Shown: positions 10,185 to 19,179, counted from the first letter of the stretch. The stretch: DNA of 64,000 bases from Mesorhizobium loti (GCA_002356515.1 AP017605.1:7363020-7427019); one strand, 5' to 3'. A program made the numbers and translations. Notes: generated by a model from the letters alone, not told the origin.

Positions 10185-11261
10185 TCAACTGCCTCTCTTG
10201 GGCAACCACGCCTTGAGCCCGATTGCCAGTCGCTTCGTCACCGCACCGGCTACGGTTCGCCAGTCGAGCGGCCAGCACAGATAGCAGATGCGCAGCATCC
10301 CGGTGAAACCCGGCAGCGGGCTGGCCAGCATGCGCGCGACGATGGCATGGGCCAGCTGCCTTGCTGCAACCGCATCCTCCGTGCGCCTGAAGGGCCGCGA
10401 CGCTGCAAGGAAAGCCTTGAATACGCCAAGCAACTTGCCGTAGGCGGCGGCGCGTCGGTCGACGGCGATCACGTGCCCGCGGATGAACTGGGTGAGGTCC
10501 TGGGCGAAAGCGTCGTCATAGAGGTCATAGGTCAAGCCGAGGCGCGCCCATGATGCCTGGCGGATCGGATGCGTGCGATTACGGGCATTCGTTGCGTTTG
10601 TCGCGGTCAGCCCAAGTGCGTTCAGCCGGTAGCGCGTCAGCGGTTCGGCAAGATTTCGCGCCCGGCACAAAGGCAGCATGTCGAACCAAAGATAGTGGTC
10701 CTGCGAAACCAGTTCATCGATCCTGTAGCGCCCGGCGGCCTCGAAGCAGCCGCGGCGGTAGGCGACCGTCGAATGGTAGAAAGGATTGTGGAACAGGATC
10801 GTCCAGCGGATCTCCAGATCCGTCTCGGGCATATGCTGCGCACCAACGACGCGGTCGGCCTCGTCGATCAGCGTCACAGCGTGTCCGACGAGGCCAAGTT
10901 CGCTGTCTTCGTCCAAGGCCGCGACCAGTCGCCCGACATGGGCCGGCTCGGCGATATCATCCGCGTCGAGGCGCAGGATGATCTCGCCTCGGGCCGCCTC
11001 GATGCCGCGATTGGCGGCGGCGGCGGTGCCGAGATTGGTCGGATTGATGACCAGCCGGATGCGCGGATCGCGACGCGCCAGTTCCTGAAAAACCGCGTCC
11101 TGGCCCGTTCCGTCATCGACGATGATGAGTTCGAGATCGTTGAACTCCTGGGCCAGGATGCTGTTGACCGCTGCGTCGAGAAAGCGCTGGTCCGTATAGA
11201 CGGTCATGACGACGGAAGCGCGTGGAACGCGATCCGCGTTGCCGCCTGTTCTGTCCGCCAC
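10185..11261 (-). CDS. Family 2 glycosyltransferase
   Basis: 358 residues. N-terminal GT-A domain: SVVMTVYTDQRFLDAAVNS, IIVDDGT, NLGTAAAANRGI, and the DXD-containing LRLDADD that binds the metal-nucleotide sugar. A QDHYLW motif stands where the ED-type acceptor/catalytic acid usually is. The last 100 residues are basic with no obvious membrane anchor. GT2 enzymes move a sugar from a nucleotide donor; donor and acceptor cannot be read here. It lies 67 bases upstream of the three-domain fusion on the same strand, so they may be co-transcribed. Confidence 0.92.
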   Translation of the reverse strand: MADRTGGNADRVPRASVVMTVYTDQRFLDAAVNSILAQEFNDLELIIVDDGTGQDAVFQELARRDPRIRLVINPTNLGTAAAANRGIEAARGEIILRLDADDIAEPAHVGRLVAALDEDSELGLVGHAVTLIDEADRVVGAQHMPETDLEIRWTILFHNPFYHSTVAYRRGCFEAAGRYRIDELVSQDHYLWFDMLPLCRARNLAEPLTRYRLNALGLTATNATNARNRTHPIRQASWARLGLTYDLYDDAFAQDLTQFIRGHVIAVDRRAAAYGKLLGVFKAFLAASRPFRRTEDAVAARQLAHAIVARMLASPLPGFTGMLRICYLCWPLDWRTVAGAVTKRLAIGLKAWLPKRGS

Positions 11262-11406
11262 CGTTCAATCCCCCTTGCGCATCTCTCCGATAATCAACCA
11301 TGAGATTCGCCGCAAATGGAAATCGCCGGAGCGTCCGTGAGGCTCTAGATTGCCGCCCGAGCCGCGGCCGGCGGTGAGCGCCGCCGCCCGCGCCGTCGGA
11401 TGCGGT

Positions 11407-11697
11407 TCAGCGCTTCGGCCCAAACCCGGGGTAGGGGTTGAGCGGCACGATCGCGGCGATATCCATCATGCCGGCCTTGATCAGCGGCAAAGTGGCGAGA
11501 TGGCCGCGCACTTCGGCGTCGTCGGCGGCCTCGAACATCAGGCCGCTGCCGGGAATGTCGCCACGGTTCCAGACCTGGCGCACCGCGCCTTCGGCGTAGA
11601 GCGCGCGCCGCTGCTCGGCCTCGCCGGGCAGAAGCGGTGCGAAGTCGGCGTCGCCAAACTTTTCTGTGTTGCGGGTGAGAAGGGCGAAGAACTGCAT
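11407..11697 (-). CDS. YciI/muconolactone-isomerase-like small protein
   Basis: 96 residues, one ferredoxin-like alpha+beta domain of the YciI / muconolactone delta-isomerase superfamily. The opening MQFFALLTRNTEKF, the central RQVWNRGDIPGSGLMFEA strand pair and the PLIKAGMMDIAAIVPLNPY ending fit that fold. An enzymatic role is not established for this subgroup. It is divergent from a LysR gene across 107 bases, the usual arrangement for a LysR-controlled target. Confidence 0.8.
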   Translation of the reverse strand: MQFFALLTRNTEKFGDADFAPLLPGEAEQRRALYAEGAVRQVWNRGDIPGSGLMFEAADDAEVRGHLATLPLIKAGMMDIAAIVPLNPYPGFGPKR

Positions 11698-11804
11698 GTC
11701 GGTCTCCTTGGTTGGGATGGCCGACTATCCCTTCTGGCTGGTCAGACTGTCCAAGACTGATTAGGCTAAAGTTGAGACCTGTTGGGACGTGAGCCTGGGA
11801 TAAG

Positions 11805-12689
11805 ATGTTCGACCTGCGCCAGCTCCGCTACTTCGTCACGGTCGCCGAGACCGGCAATGTCGGCCGTGCGGCCGAACTGCTGCACATTTCGCAGTCGCCG
11901 CTCAGCCGGCAGATCATGCAGCTCGAGCAGCAGCTGGGCGTTGCGCTGTTCGAACGGGCAAAGCAGCGGGTCCATCTCAATGCCGAGGGCCGCGCCTTCC
12001 TCACCGAAGCCCGCGCGCTGCTTGCCAATGCGCGACGCGTGGAGGAGTTCGGCCGCAACCTCGCCAGCGGCGCCGTCGGCCGTCTCGCCATCGGTTATGT
12101 CGAGGGCGCGGTGCACGCCGGCCTGATCGGCGGCATGCTCAGGCAATTCCGCCGCGAGCGGCCGCAATTGCATCTCAGCCTGATGAGCCTGCGCTCTGCC
12201 GCGCAGTTGGAGGGGCTGCGTCAGCGCACGCTCGATCTCGGCCTGATCTATTCGCCGCCGCCGGCCGATTATCCCGAAATTGCTTCGATTCTAGCTCGCC
12301 GCGAACCGCTGGTGCTGGCGATCCCAGAGGGCGATGCGCTCACCGCTCTTGCCGACATCCGCCCGCATCATCTCGACGGCCGCACCTGGGTAACCGTGGT
12401 GCGCCAGCCCGCCGACACCAACCGTGGCCAGTTCCTGGCCGCTTGCATCGAGGCCGGCTTCGTGCCCGACATCGCTTATGAGACGGCCGATCCCTTGACC
12501 TCGCTCGGCCTGGTCAGCGCCGGACTGGGGCTGGCGACGGTGCAGGAGAGCCTGCGAAGCGCCGCGCCGCCGGGAATCGTCTTCCGCGACCTTCCCTGGT
12601 TCAAGCGCAGCGTAGCGATCCATCTCGCCTGGCGGCGGCAGGATCGGCGGGCGGTGATTGCGGATTTGCGGAAGGGAGTAGGGCAGTAG
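11805..12689 (+). CDS. LysR-type transcriptional regulator
   Basis: 294 residues. N-terminal winged helix ([47 protein letters not shown]) followed by a substrate-binding domain of two alpha/beta lobes. Inducer unknown; the subgroup resembles regulators of aromatic catabolism (CatR/BenM-like), which would suit the divergent muconolactone-isomerase-like gene. That link is inference. The next gene converges on it with 21 bases between. Confidence 0.93.
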   Translation: MFDLRQLRYFVTVAETGNVGRAAELLHISQSPLSRQIMQLEQQLGVALFERAKQRVHLNAEGRAFLTEARALLANARRVEEFGRNLASGAVGRLAIGYVEGAVHAGLIGGMLRQFRRERPQLHLSLMSLRSAAQLEGLRQRTLDLGLIYSPPPADYPEIASILARREPLVLAIPEGDALTALADIRPHHLDGRTWVTVVRQPADTNRGQFLAACIEAGFVPDIAYETADPLTSLGLVSAGLGLATVQESLRSAAPPGIVFRDLPWFKRSVAIHLAWRRQDRRAVIADLRKGVGQ

Positions 12690-12710
12690 GGCAGTAGGCA
12701 AGCCCTATCC

Positions 12711-13322
12711 CTACATTTTGTCGATCACCGACTGCATGCCCTCGGTCGGCGCGTCGACGGAGGAGCCTGCCACCATAATGGCGGCGACGATGGCTTCCGG
12801 ATCGTTGATCACCAATGGCTGAACGCGTTTTGCAGTATGGATGAAGCCCTCTGCCGCCATGTGATCAAGCAACGACAGCATCGGGTCCCAGAATCCATTG
12901 ATATTGCCAAAGACGATCGGTTTGCGGTGATGGCCGAGCTGTCCCCAGGTCATGATCTCGACGATCTCCTCCACAGTGCCGATGCCACCAGGCAGCGCCA
13001 CAAAGGCGTCGGATTTCTCGAACATTCTGTGCTTGCGCTCGTGCATGTTGTCGGTGATGAGGAGTTCATCGAGCCGGTCGAGCGCGGTTTCTGTTGCTTC
13101 CTTGTTGATGAGGAAGCGGGGAATGATGCCTGTCACCTTGCCGCCGGCCTTGAGCGCGCCTTCGGCGACTGCGCCCATAATGCCTTTGGTGCCGCCGCCA
13201 TAAACCAGCCGCAGGCCCGCTCTGGCAATTGAGCGCCCAAGCAGGTGTCCGGCCTTCGCATAGATTTCATCGCGGCCCGGAGACGAGCCGCAATAGACGC
13301 AGACGGATCGAATCGTGTTCAT
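12711..13322 (-). CDS. LOG family protein (cytokinin riboside 5'-monophosphate phosphoribohydrolase-like)
   Basis: 203 residues, the normal length of the TIGR00730 'lysine decarboxylase-like' Rossmann family. The catalytic signature is intact: ERKHRMF with Arg and PGGIGTVEE with Glu; VCVYCGSSPG opens the fold and VYGGGTKGIMG binds phosphate. Family enzymes hydrolyse cytokinin riboside monophosphate or AMP to free base plus ribose 5-phosphate. The older 'lysine decarboxylase' label is wrong for the family. In a plant symbiont a cytokinin role is tempting but cannot be shown from sequence. Confidence 0.92.
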   Translation of the reverse strand: MNTIRSVCVYCGSSPGRDEIYAKAGHLLGRSIARAGLRLVYGGGTKGIMGAVAEGALKAGGKVTGIIPRFLINKEATETALDRLDELLITDNMHERKHRMFEKSDAFVALPGGIGTVEEIVEIMTWGQLGHHRKPIVFGNINGFWDPMLSLLDHMAAEGFIHTAKRVQPLVINDPEAIVAAIMVAGSSVDAPTEGMQSVIDKM

Positions 13323-13357
13323 ACGGATGATTGGTGATTGGGTCTGAAAGCGTGGTC

Positions 13358-13380
13358 AAGCCCCGGGGTGGGCTTTTTCT
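13358..13380 (+). terminator. Orphan rho-independent terminator
   Basis: A 6-bp stem AAGCCC / GGGCTT with a 6-base loop (13358-13375) runs into T-T-T-T-T-C-T on the plus strand. Only the plus orientation has a U-tract. The gene on its left is on the minus strand and the LysM gene starts 58 bases to its right, so no annotated plus-strand gene ends here. Confidence 0.6.
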
Positions 13381-13437
13381 TGTCGGCTTTGGCAAAACAC
13401 GCTAGACCGGCGTTAGGTGGCTAAGGGGTAGGGAAAT

Positions 13438-15009
13438 ATGGCAATTAATCCATTGAAGGCGTTCCTGTTCGCGGCGGGTGGGACCGTCGCGGCCGCGGGA
13501 ACGGCTTATGTATCGGGCGCACTCGACCCGTATCTTCATCCAACGCCGCCGGCGCAGGTTGCGGCCTTGACGCCACCAGAGGCGCCGAAACCGGCTGATC
13601 CCGGCACGGAAGGGCGGCTGCCAGCGCCTGCGGTGCCGGCTGCTCCCGCCGCGGCGCCCCAGACGGCGGCTCCGGCAGCACCTGCGACAGAGGCTCCAGC
13701 AGCGCCCGCAACCGATGCGGCGGCTCCGGCGGCACCAGCTGCGGCCGGCCCGATCGCGCCGACTTTCGATGTCGTGCGCGTCGAGAGCAATGGCTCGATC
13801 GTCATTGCCGGAAATGCAACGCCCAATTCAAAGGTCGAGATCCTCAGCGGCACGACTGTGCTTGGTTCGACCGTGGCGGGGCCCGATGGCGCTTTCGTCA
13901 TCGTGCTCGACGATCCGCTGAAGCCGGGCGACTACACAATTGCCCTGCGTTCGGCGGTCGGCACGGTGGTGACCGTCTCGGTGCAGACCGCCGTTGTTTC
14001 GGTTCCCAAGAATGCCGCCGGCCAGGTGCTGGCCATGGTCGAGGAGCCGGGCAAGCCGGCCGAACTGCTGACGGTTCCCGCGCCCGAGACCAAACCGGCA
14101 GCCCCTGCCACCGGCGACCAGGCTGCCGCACCGGCTGCCCCGGCGCCAGCTCCGGCCGCCGAAGCGCCCGCGACTGCTGCTCCGGCGCCTTCCGCACCGG
14201 CCCCGGCCGTCGTCGAGACGGCACCGGCCCCGGCCGCTCCGGCAACATCGCCCGCGGCAGCCGTGGCCGAACCAAAGATCGTCGTCGAGGCGGTCGAGAT
14301 CGACGGCAACAAGATCTTTGTCGCCGGCCTCGCCGATCCGGGCCGCAAGGTGCGTGCCTATGCCAACGACATCCTGCTCGGTGACGCGCAGACATCGCCG
14401 GACGGTCATTTCCTCGTCGAAGCGAAGCGCGACATTCCGGTCGGCAGCTATACCATCCATGTCGACGGCCTCGATGCCGACGGCGTGAAGGTTGTGGCCC
14501 GCGCCGCCGTGCCGTTCGAGCGTGAACCGGGTGACGCAGTCGCCGCCGTAGCACCGGCCAAGACCAAGCCTGCAGAGACCAAGCCGGCCGCACCTGCAGC
14601 CGCCGAAGCGCCTGCCGCTCCGGCTCCTGCGGCGCCTGCCGTTGTCGCGGCTGCTCCGGCCGAACCTGCACCGGCGCCGGCTGCGCCCGCCACCGAGGCT
14701 CCGGCCGTTGTCGCTGCGACCACGCCGCCAGGCGACGTGCCGGAGGTTGTGTCGCCCAAGCTCGAACATGCCGACGGCGCCGTCATCATCCGCCGCAACG
14801 ACACGTTGTGGCAGATCTCGCGGCGCGTTTACGGCCACGGCGTGCGCTATTCAACCATCTACCTCGCCAACCAGGACCAGATCAGGGATCCCGATCGCAT
14901 CTGGCCCGGGCAGGTGTTCAAGGTGCCGGAAAAGTCCAAGGAAGGCGAAGCCGCCGACCTCAAGGCAATGGGCGAGCAGGCAACGACGGCGCCGGCCAAG
15001 ACGCAGTAG
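13438..15009 (+). CDS. LysM domain protein with Ala/Pro-rich linkers and Ig-like modules
   Basis: 523 residues. An N-terminal hydrophobic segment (about 8-28) acts as membrane anchor or signal. Two related beta-rich modules (about 100-180 and 280-365) share the pattern NGSIVIAGNATPNSKVEI / GNKIFVAGLADPGRKVRA, then a PDGxF and GDYT/GSYT ending, like bacterial Ig-like repeats. They are separated by long alanine/proline linkers (repeated AP, PAAPA). The C-terminal LysM domain (about 440-500: NDTLWQISRRVYGHG...IWPGQVFKVPE) binds peptidoglycan. A periplasmic wall-associated role is likely. Low-complexity linkers probably vary in length between strains. Confidence 0.9.
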   Translation: MAINPLKAFLFAAGGTVAAAGTAYVSGALDPYLHPTPPAQVAALTPPEAPKPADPGTEGRLPAPAVPAAPAAAPQTAAPAAPATEAPAAPATDAAAPAAPAAAGPIAPTFDVVRVESNGSIVIAGNATPNSKVEILSGTTVLGSTVAGPDGAFVIVLDDPLKPGDYTIALRSAVGTVVTVSVQTAVVSVPKNAAGQVLAMVEEPGKPAELLTVPAPETKPAAPATGDQAAAPAAPAPAPAAEAPATAAPAPSAPAPAVVETAPAPAAPATSPAAAVAEPKIVVEAVEIDGNKIFVAGLADPGRKVRAYANDILLGDAQTSPDGHFLVEAKRDIPVGSYTIHVDGLDADGVKVVARAAVPFEREPGDAVAAVAPAKTKPAETKPAAPAAAEAPAAPAPAAPAVVAAAPAEPAPAPAAPATEAPAVVAATTPPGDVPEVVSPKLEHADGAVIIRRNDTLWQISRRVYGHGVRYSTIYLANQDQIRDPDRIWPGQVFKVPEKSKEGEAADLKAMGEQATTAPAKTQ

Positions 15010-15022
15010 AGGCCCACTTCGA

Positions 15023-15820
15023 TCAGCTGGCATCGCCTGCTTGATTGGAGTGAAGCGCGAAGCCGGTTGCACCGGAATCGCCCAGCTCAGGGCGGAGATT
15101 CATACTCGGGATGAGATAATCTCCGCCATTTTGGCGACGGTATGGGATGGGCGTCGTCGTCGCTAGTGTCCGCATCCTGTCGCGCAGGCGTTCAGCCACG
15201 GGTTCGAAGCCGGTCTCGTCCAGACGATCGACCTTGTAGACCACGAACGGCGGAAGCACGTCGTATCCGGGGTAATAAAGGATCCCGTGATTGATCGGGA
15301 ACAGCAGGTCGTCGATAGGGCCGTTGATCCCGCGCGGCGTATAGTGCTCTTCCCAGCCTCCGGCGGTCACGATCAACATCGCGCGTTTCCCGACGAGGGT
15401 CCCCTCGCCATAGCGATCGCCCCAGCGCCGATCGCTATGCTCGCCAACGCCATAGGCGAATCCGTAGGCGAACACACGGTCGACCCAGCCCTTGAGGATC
15501 GCCGGCATGGCGAACCACCAAAGCGGGAACTGCAGGATCAAGGTGTCGGCCCACAGGAGTTTCTCGATCTCGGCCTTTACATCGCCGGTTAGCGTGTCGG
15601 CTTCGAACCCCTTCTTGGAAGCCGCGACCGGGATGAGCCGCGCATCGGGTTCCAGTGATGGGAAGTCGGCGCGGTCGACTTCGGATTTCCAGCCATCGGC
15701 GTAGAGGTCCGACACGCGCACCTCATGCCCTTGAGCCTCGAGTTCCCTTATGGCGACGTCACGAAGGGCGCCGCTCAGCGAGCGTGATTCAGGATGGGCG
15801 AAGACAAGCAGGACTTTCAT
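15023..15820 (-). CDS. NAD(P)H-dependent oxidoreductase, flavodoxin-like (quinone reductase type)
   Basis: 265 residues. Opens with VLLVFAHPESRSLSGALRD (FMN/FAD phosphate region of the KefF/NQO1 family), and the central FPLWWFAMPAILKGWVDRVFAYGFAYG is the family signature. These enzymes reduce quinones or nitro-compounds by two electrons. The gene diverges from a LysR regulator across 93 bases that hold an inverted repeat, so it is probably its target. Confidence 0.92.
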   Translation of the reverse strand: MKVLLVFAHPESRSLSGALRDVAIRELEAQGHEVRVSDLYADGWKSEVDRADFPSLEPDARLIPVAASKKGFEADTLTGDVKAEIEKLLWADTLILQFPLWWFAMPAILKGWVDRVFAYGFAYGVGEHSDRRWGDRYGEGTLVGKRAMLIVTAGGWEEHYTPRGINGPIDDLLFPINHGILYYPGYDVLPPFVVYKVDRLDETGFEPVAERLRDRMRTLATTTPIPYRRQNGGDYLIPSMNLRPELGDSGATGFALHSNQAGDAS

Positions 15821-15881
15821 GGGTCAGATCCAATGTTGAGGAAACTGATCTGAACGTAGCCAACGATGGTATGATCCACTA

Positions 15882-15898
15882 TATGCAGGTAATGCATA
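15882..15898. promoter_or_regulatory. Probable LysR operator between divergent genes
   Basis: Perfect inverted repeat TATGCA-GGTAA-TGCATA (17 bases, containing the T-N11-A pattern of LysR sites). It lies 16 bases before the LysR start and 62 bases before the start of the oxidoreductase, the usual autoregulated divergent layout. The surrounding 93 bases are AT-rich compared with the flanking genes. Confidence 0.6.
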
Positions 15899-15913
15899 AT
15901 ATTGTGCCGAATA

Positions 15914-16846
15914 ATGGATAAGTCCGACATTACATTTGAGCGTATGCGTAGCTTCGTTCGCGTGGCCGAGCGTGGCAGCCTGTCGGCGGTCGCGCGGGAA
16001 CTTGGGGTTGGGCAGTCGACGATCACGCGGCACGTGCGGGAGCTCGAAGAAGCGGTCGGCGTGCCTTTGCTCAGCAGGACGACCCGGCGTGTCACGATGA
16101 CCGCTGAAGGCAGCCGCTATTGTGCCAACAGCGTCCAGATACTGCGTCTTGTCGAACAGGCCAGCGATGAGGCCCGGGGCACGCGTGGCGCGCCCGCCGG
16201 CACGATCCGGATAAGCTGCACGGCGGCCTTCGGTGTCTTGCACGTCAGCCGGCTGATCTTCGCTTTTCAGGACCGTCATCCCGACATCGGGATTGACCTC
16301 AGCCTCACCGATGAGCGGGTGGATCTCGTCCGCGAGGGTGTCGATATCGCGCTTCGCCTGGGGCCGCTCACGGACAGCTCGTTGAAACTGCGGGCCCTTG
16401 GCCAGTCGCGGCGTCTGCTCGTGGCCTCTCCGGATTATCTGGCGGCGCGGGGAAGGCCGGCCGTCCTCTCGGATTTGTCCCGGCATGAGGGTATCCGGAT
16501 GTCGAATGTGGCGGGTAGCGAAACGCTTGTCTTGCAGGGCGCCGGCGGCGAACGCCATATGGTGCCTTTCGCGGGGCGACTGCGCATCGATCATGGACTT
16601 GCCGCGCGGCAGGCCATGGTCGCTGGTCGAGGGATCGCGCCGGCGCATCGATGGCTTGTGGACGATCTCCTGGCGGCGGGCTTGCTCGAGACGATCCTGA
16701 CGGATTATTCGCTGCCGTCCGTCCCGCTGAACATGTTGATTGTCCCGGAGCGCGCGGGCGTCGCAAGGGTCCGCTTGCTGGTCGAGTTTCTGGCGGAGCA
16801 GATTGCCGCTATTCCTGGGATCGAGAAATCCGTCTCAAAGGACTAG
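15914..16846 (+). CDS. LysR-type transcriptional regulator
   Basis: 310 residues from ATG 15914 (a TTG at 15902 would add four residues). Winged helix at the N-terminus (FERMRSFVRVAERGSLSAVARELGVGQSTITRHVRELEEAVGVPLLSRTTR), then a LysR effector domain. It resembles the CrgA/DmlR-like regulators that often adjoin NAD(P)H quinone reductases. It is divergent from such a gene and probably controls it. Confidence 0.93.
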   Translation: MDKSDITFERMRSFVRVAERGSLSAVARELGVGQSTITRHVRELEEAVGVPLLSRTTRRVTMTAEGSRYCANSVQILRLVEQASDEARGTRGAPAGTIRISCTAAFGVLHVSRLIFAFQDRHPDIGIDLSLTDERVDLVREGVDIALRLGPLTDSSLKLRALGQSRRLLVASPDYLAARGRPAVLSDLSRHEGIRMSNVAGSETLVLQGAGGERHMVPFAGRLRIDHGLAARQAMVAGRGIAPAHRWLVDDLLAAGLLETILTDYSLPSVPLNMLIVPERAGVARVRLLVEFLAEQIAAIPGIEKSVSKD

Positions 16847-16913
16847 CCGCCGTCCGATCTGCCCGGAAGAGTAGCTTGCGGCGGTGCCGTCCATCGTCTA
16901 TCGCCGATGAACG

Positions 16914-17261
16914 ATGGCAGAATCCACCCTTGAACCAGACCGCGTGACCAGCGCTCTACCCAACCGCATCTCCGACAGCCGTGCTGTTGCGGCGCGATTT
17001 GCGGCGTTGTCGCATCCGGCACGCATCGAGATACTGAAGCACCTCTCGGCCAGCAATTCCTGCTGTTGCCGCGAGGTCGTCGACCGTTTCGATCTGGCGC
17101 AGTCGACGGTCTCGCAGCATCTGAAAATCCTGGTCGAGGCCGGCCTGGTCCGCTTCGAGCCCGACCGCCAGCGCTCGCGCTATGCCGTCGATCGCGCAGC
17201 CCTTGCCGATGTATCGGCATCGCTCGCCGCTCTCGTCAATTCCTGCTGCTCCGGCCGCTGA
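16914..17261 (+). CDS. ArsR-family transcriptional repressor with cysteine clusters
   Basis: 115 residues. ArsR winged helix: FAALSHPARIEILKHL, then SNSCCCREVVDRFDLAQSTVSQHLKILVEAGLV. Three adjacent cysteines (50-52) fall at the start of the recognition region, close to the classical metal/metalloid ELCVCDL site, and two more (111-112) sit at the very C-terminus. The pattern suggests thiol sensing of arsenite/antimonite, other soft metals or persulfide; which one cannot be told. The stop is 25 bases before the ABC transporter start, so the pair is likely one operon under its control. Confidence 0.9.
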   Translation: MAESTLEPDRVTSALPNRISDSRAVAARFAALSHPARIEILKHLSASNSCCCREVVDRFDLAQSTVSQHLKILVEAGLVRFEPDRQRSRYAVDRAALADVSASLAALVNSCCSGR

Positions 17262-17286
17262 CCCTCTCACCCAAAAGGCAAGAAAA

Positions 17287-19170
17287 GTGGCCGAAAAAAC
17301 CGTCTCCGCCGACACCTCAACCCTTACCACATTGCGCAACCTCTGGCCCTATATGTGGCCAGCCGACCGTGCCGATCTCAGGGCGCGCGTCACCTGGGCA
17401 ACGCTGCTGCTGGTCGTCGCCAAGCTGACGCTGGTTACCGGTCCCTATTTCTTCAAATGGGCAACGGATGCGCTGGCGGGCGGCTCCAGAACACCGCCGC
17501 CGCTGCCGTCGTTCCTGCTTGCCCCGGTGATGCTGGTCATCGCCTACAATGTGCTGAGGCTGGTCCAGCTTGGCTTCAACCAGTTGCGCGACGCGCTGTT
17601 TGCCCGCGTCGGCCAGCATGCGGTGCGCCAGCTCGCCTTCCGAACCTTCGTTCACATGCACCAGCTGTCGCTGCGCTTCCATCTGGAGCGCCGCACCGGC
17701 GGCCTGTCGCGCATCATCGAGCGCGGCACCAAGGGCATCGAGACGATCGTGCGCTTCATCATGCTCAACACCGCGCCGACCATTCTCGAATTCGCGCTGA
17801 CCGCCGGCATCTTCGGCTTTACCTATGGCTGGAAATATGTGGCCGTGGTGGCGATCACCGTCTGGCTTTATGTATGGTTCACGGTCAAGGCCAGCGACTG
17901 GCGCATCTCGATCCGTCGCGACATGAACGACAGCGACACCGACGCCAACACCAAGGCGATCGACTCCCTGCTCAATTTCGAGACCGTCAAGTATTTCACC
18001 AACGAGGCCATGGAAGCCGACCGCTTCGACCGCTCGATGGCGCGCTATGAGATCGCCGCCACCAAGACCTGGACCTCGCTCGGCTGGCTGAACTTCGGCC
18101 AGGGCGTCATCTTCGGCATTGGTACGGTCGTCGTCATGTGCATGTCGGCGCTGGAAGTGCAGGCCCACACGCAGACGGTCGGCGATTTTGTCTTCATCAA
18201 TGCCATGCTGGTGCAGCTTTCCGTGCCGCTCAACTTCATCGGCTTCATCTACCGCGAAATCCGGCAAGGCTTGACCGATATCGAGCACATGTTCGACCTG
18301 CTCGACGTGCCGCAGGAGATCGTCGACAAGCCGGACGCCAAGCCGCTCACCGTCGGCGCGGGCAAGGTCGAGTTCCGCGACGTGCATTTCTCCTATGATC
18401 CGAACCGCAAGATCCTGAAGGGTGTTTCCTTCGAGGTGCCAGCCGGCAAGACGGTAGCCATTGTCGGGCCGTCGGGTGCCGGCAAGTCGACCATTTCGCG
18501 CCTGCTGTTCCGCTTCTACGACGTGCAGGCCGGCCAGGTGCTGATCGACGGCCAGGACATCCGGGATGTCACCCAGGACAGTTTGCGCGCGGCACTTGGC
18601 ATGGTGCCGCAGGACACGGTGCTGTTCAACGACACCATCGCCTACAACATCCGCTACGGCCGCGTCGGCGCGAGCGAGGAGGAGGTGCGCAAGGCTGCCG
18701 AACTCGCCCAGATCGGGCCGTTCATCGAAAAGCTGCCAGACGGCTACAAGTCGATGGTCGGCGAGCGCGGGCTGAAGCTGTCCGGCGGCGAGAAGCAGCG
18801 CGTGGCGATCGCCCGCACCATCCTGAAAGCGCCGCCGATCCTGATGCTCGACGAAGCCACCTCGGCGCTGGACAGCCACACCGAGCAGGAGATCCAGGCC
18901 GCGCTTGATCTCGTCAGCAAGGGCCGCACCACCATCGTCATTGCCCACCGCCTGTCGACTGTGATTTCCGCCGACGAGATCATCGTGCTGAAGGACGGCC
19001 AGATCGCCGAGCGCGGCACCCATGTCGAGCTGATGCGCAAGCACGGCCTCTATGCATCAATGTGGGATCGCCAGCGCGAGGCGACCGAAGCCGAGGAGCG
19101 GCTGCGCCTCGCCCGCGAGGGCGACGAACTCGGCGTCATCGTTCGCCGGCGGACCTCGGAGGTAAATTGA
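17287..19170 (+). CDS. Atm1-type ABC exporter (fused permease and ATPase)
   Basis: 627 residues from a GTG at 17287; an ATG 105 bases upstream is in frame but lies within the ArsR gene and lacks a ribosome site. N-terminal six-helix ABC transmembrane domain (about 30-320), then the nucleotide-binding domain: Walker [11 protein letters not shown]-loop MVPQDTVLFND, signature LSGGEKQRVAIAR, Walker B ILMLDEATSALD and switch His (IAHRLST). The sequence fits the Atm1/HMT1 group, which exports glutathione-polysulfide or metal-glutathione conjugates. Coupling with a cysteine-rich ArsR supports a metal or sulfur-stress role. Confidence 0.92.
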   Translation: MAEKTVSADTSTLTTLRNLWPYMWPADRADLRARVTWATLLLVVAKLTLVTGPYFFKWATDALAGGSRTPPPLPSFLLAPVMLVIAYNVLRLVQLGFNQLRDALFARVGQHAVRQLAFRTFVHMHQLSLRFHLERRTGGLSRIIERGTKGIETIVRFIMLNTAPTILEFALTAGIFGFTYGWKYVAVVAITVWLYVWFTVKASDWRISIRRDMNDSDTDANTKAIDSLLNFETVKYFTNEAMEADRFDRSMARYEIAATKTWTSLGWLNFGQGVIFGIGTVVVMCMSALEVQAHTQTVGDFVFINAMLVQLSVPLNFIGFIYREIRQGLTDIEHMFDLLDVPQEIVDKPDAKPLTVGAGKVEFRDVHFSYDPNRKILKGVSFEVPAGKTVAIVGPSGAGKSTISRLLFRFYDVQAGQVLIDGQDIRDVTQDSLRAALGMVPQDTVLFNDTIAYNIRYGRVGASEEEVRKAAELAQIGPFIEKLPDGYKSMVGERGLKLSGGEKQRVAIARTILKAPPILMLDEATSALDSHTEQEIQAALDLVSKGRTTIVIAHRLSTVISADEIIVLKDGQIAERGTHVELMRKHGLYASMWDRQREATEAEERLRLAREGDELGVIVRRRTSEVN

Positions 19171-19179
19171 TTTTTATGC

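Noticed and set aside
17317..19044. 575-residue minus-strand open frame
   Set aside because: Antisense to the Atm1-type exporter, with His/Gln/Arg-rich shadow composition.
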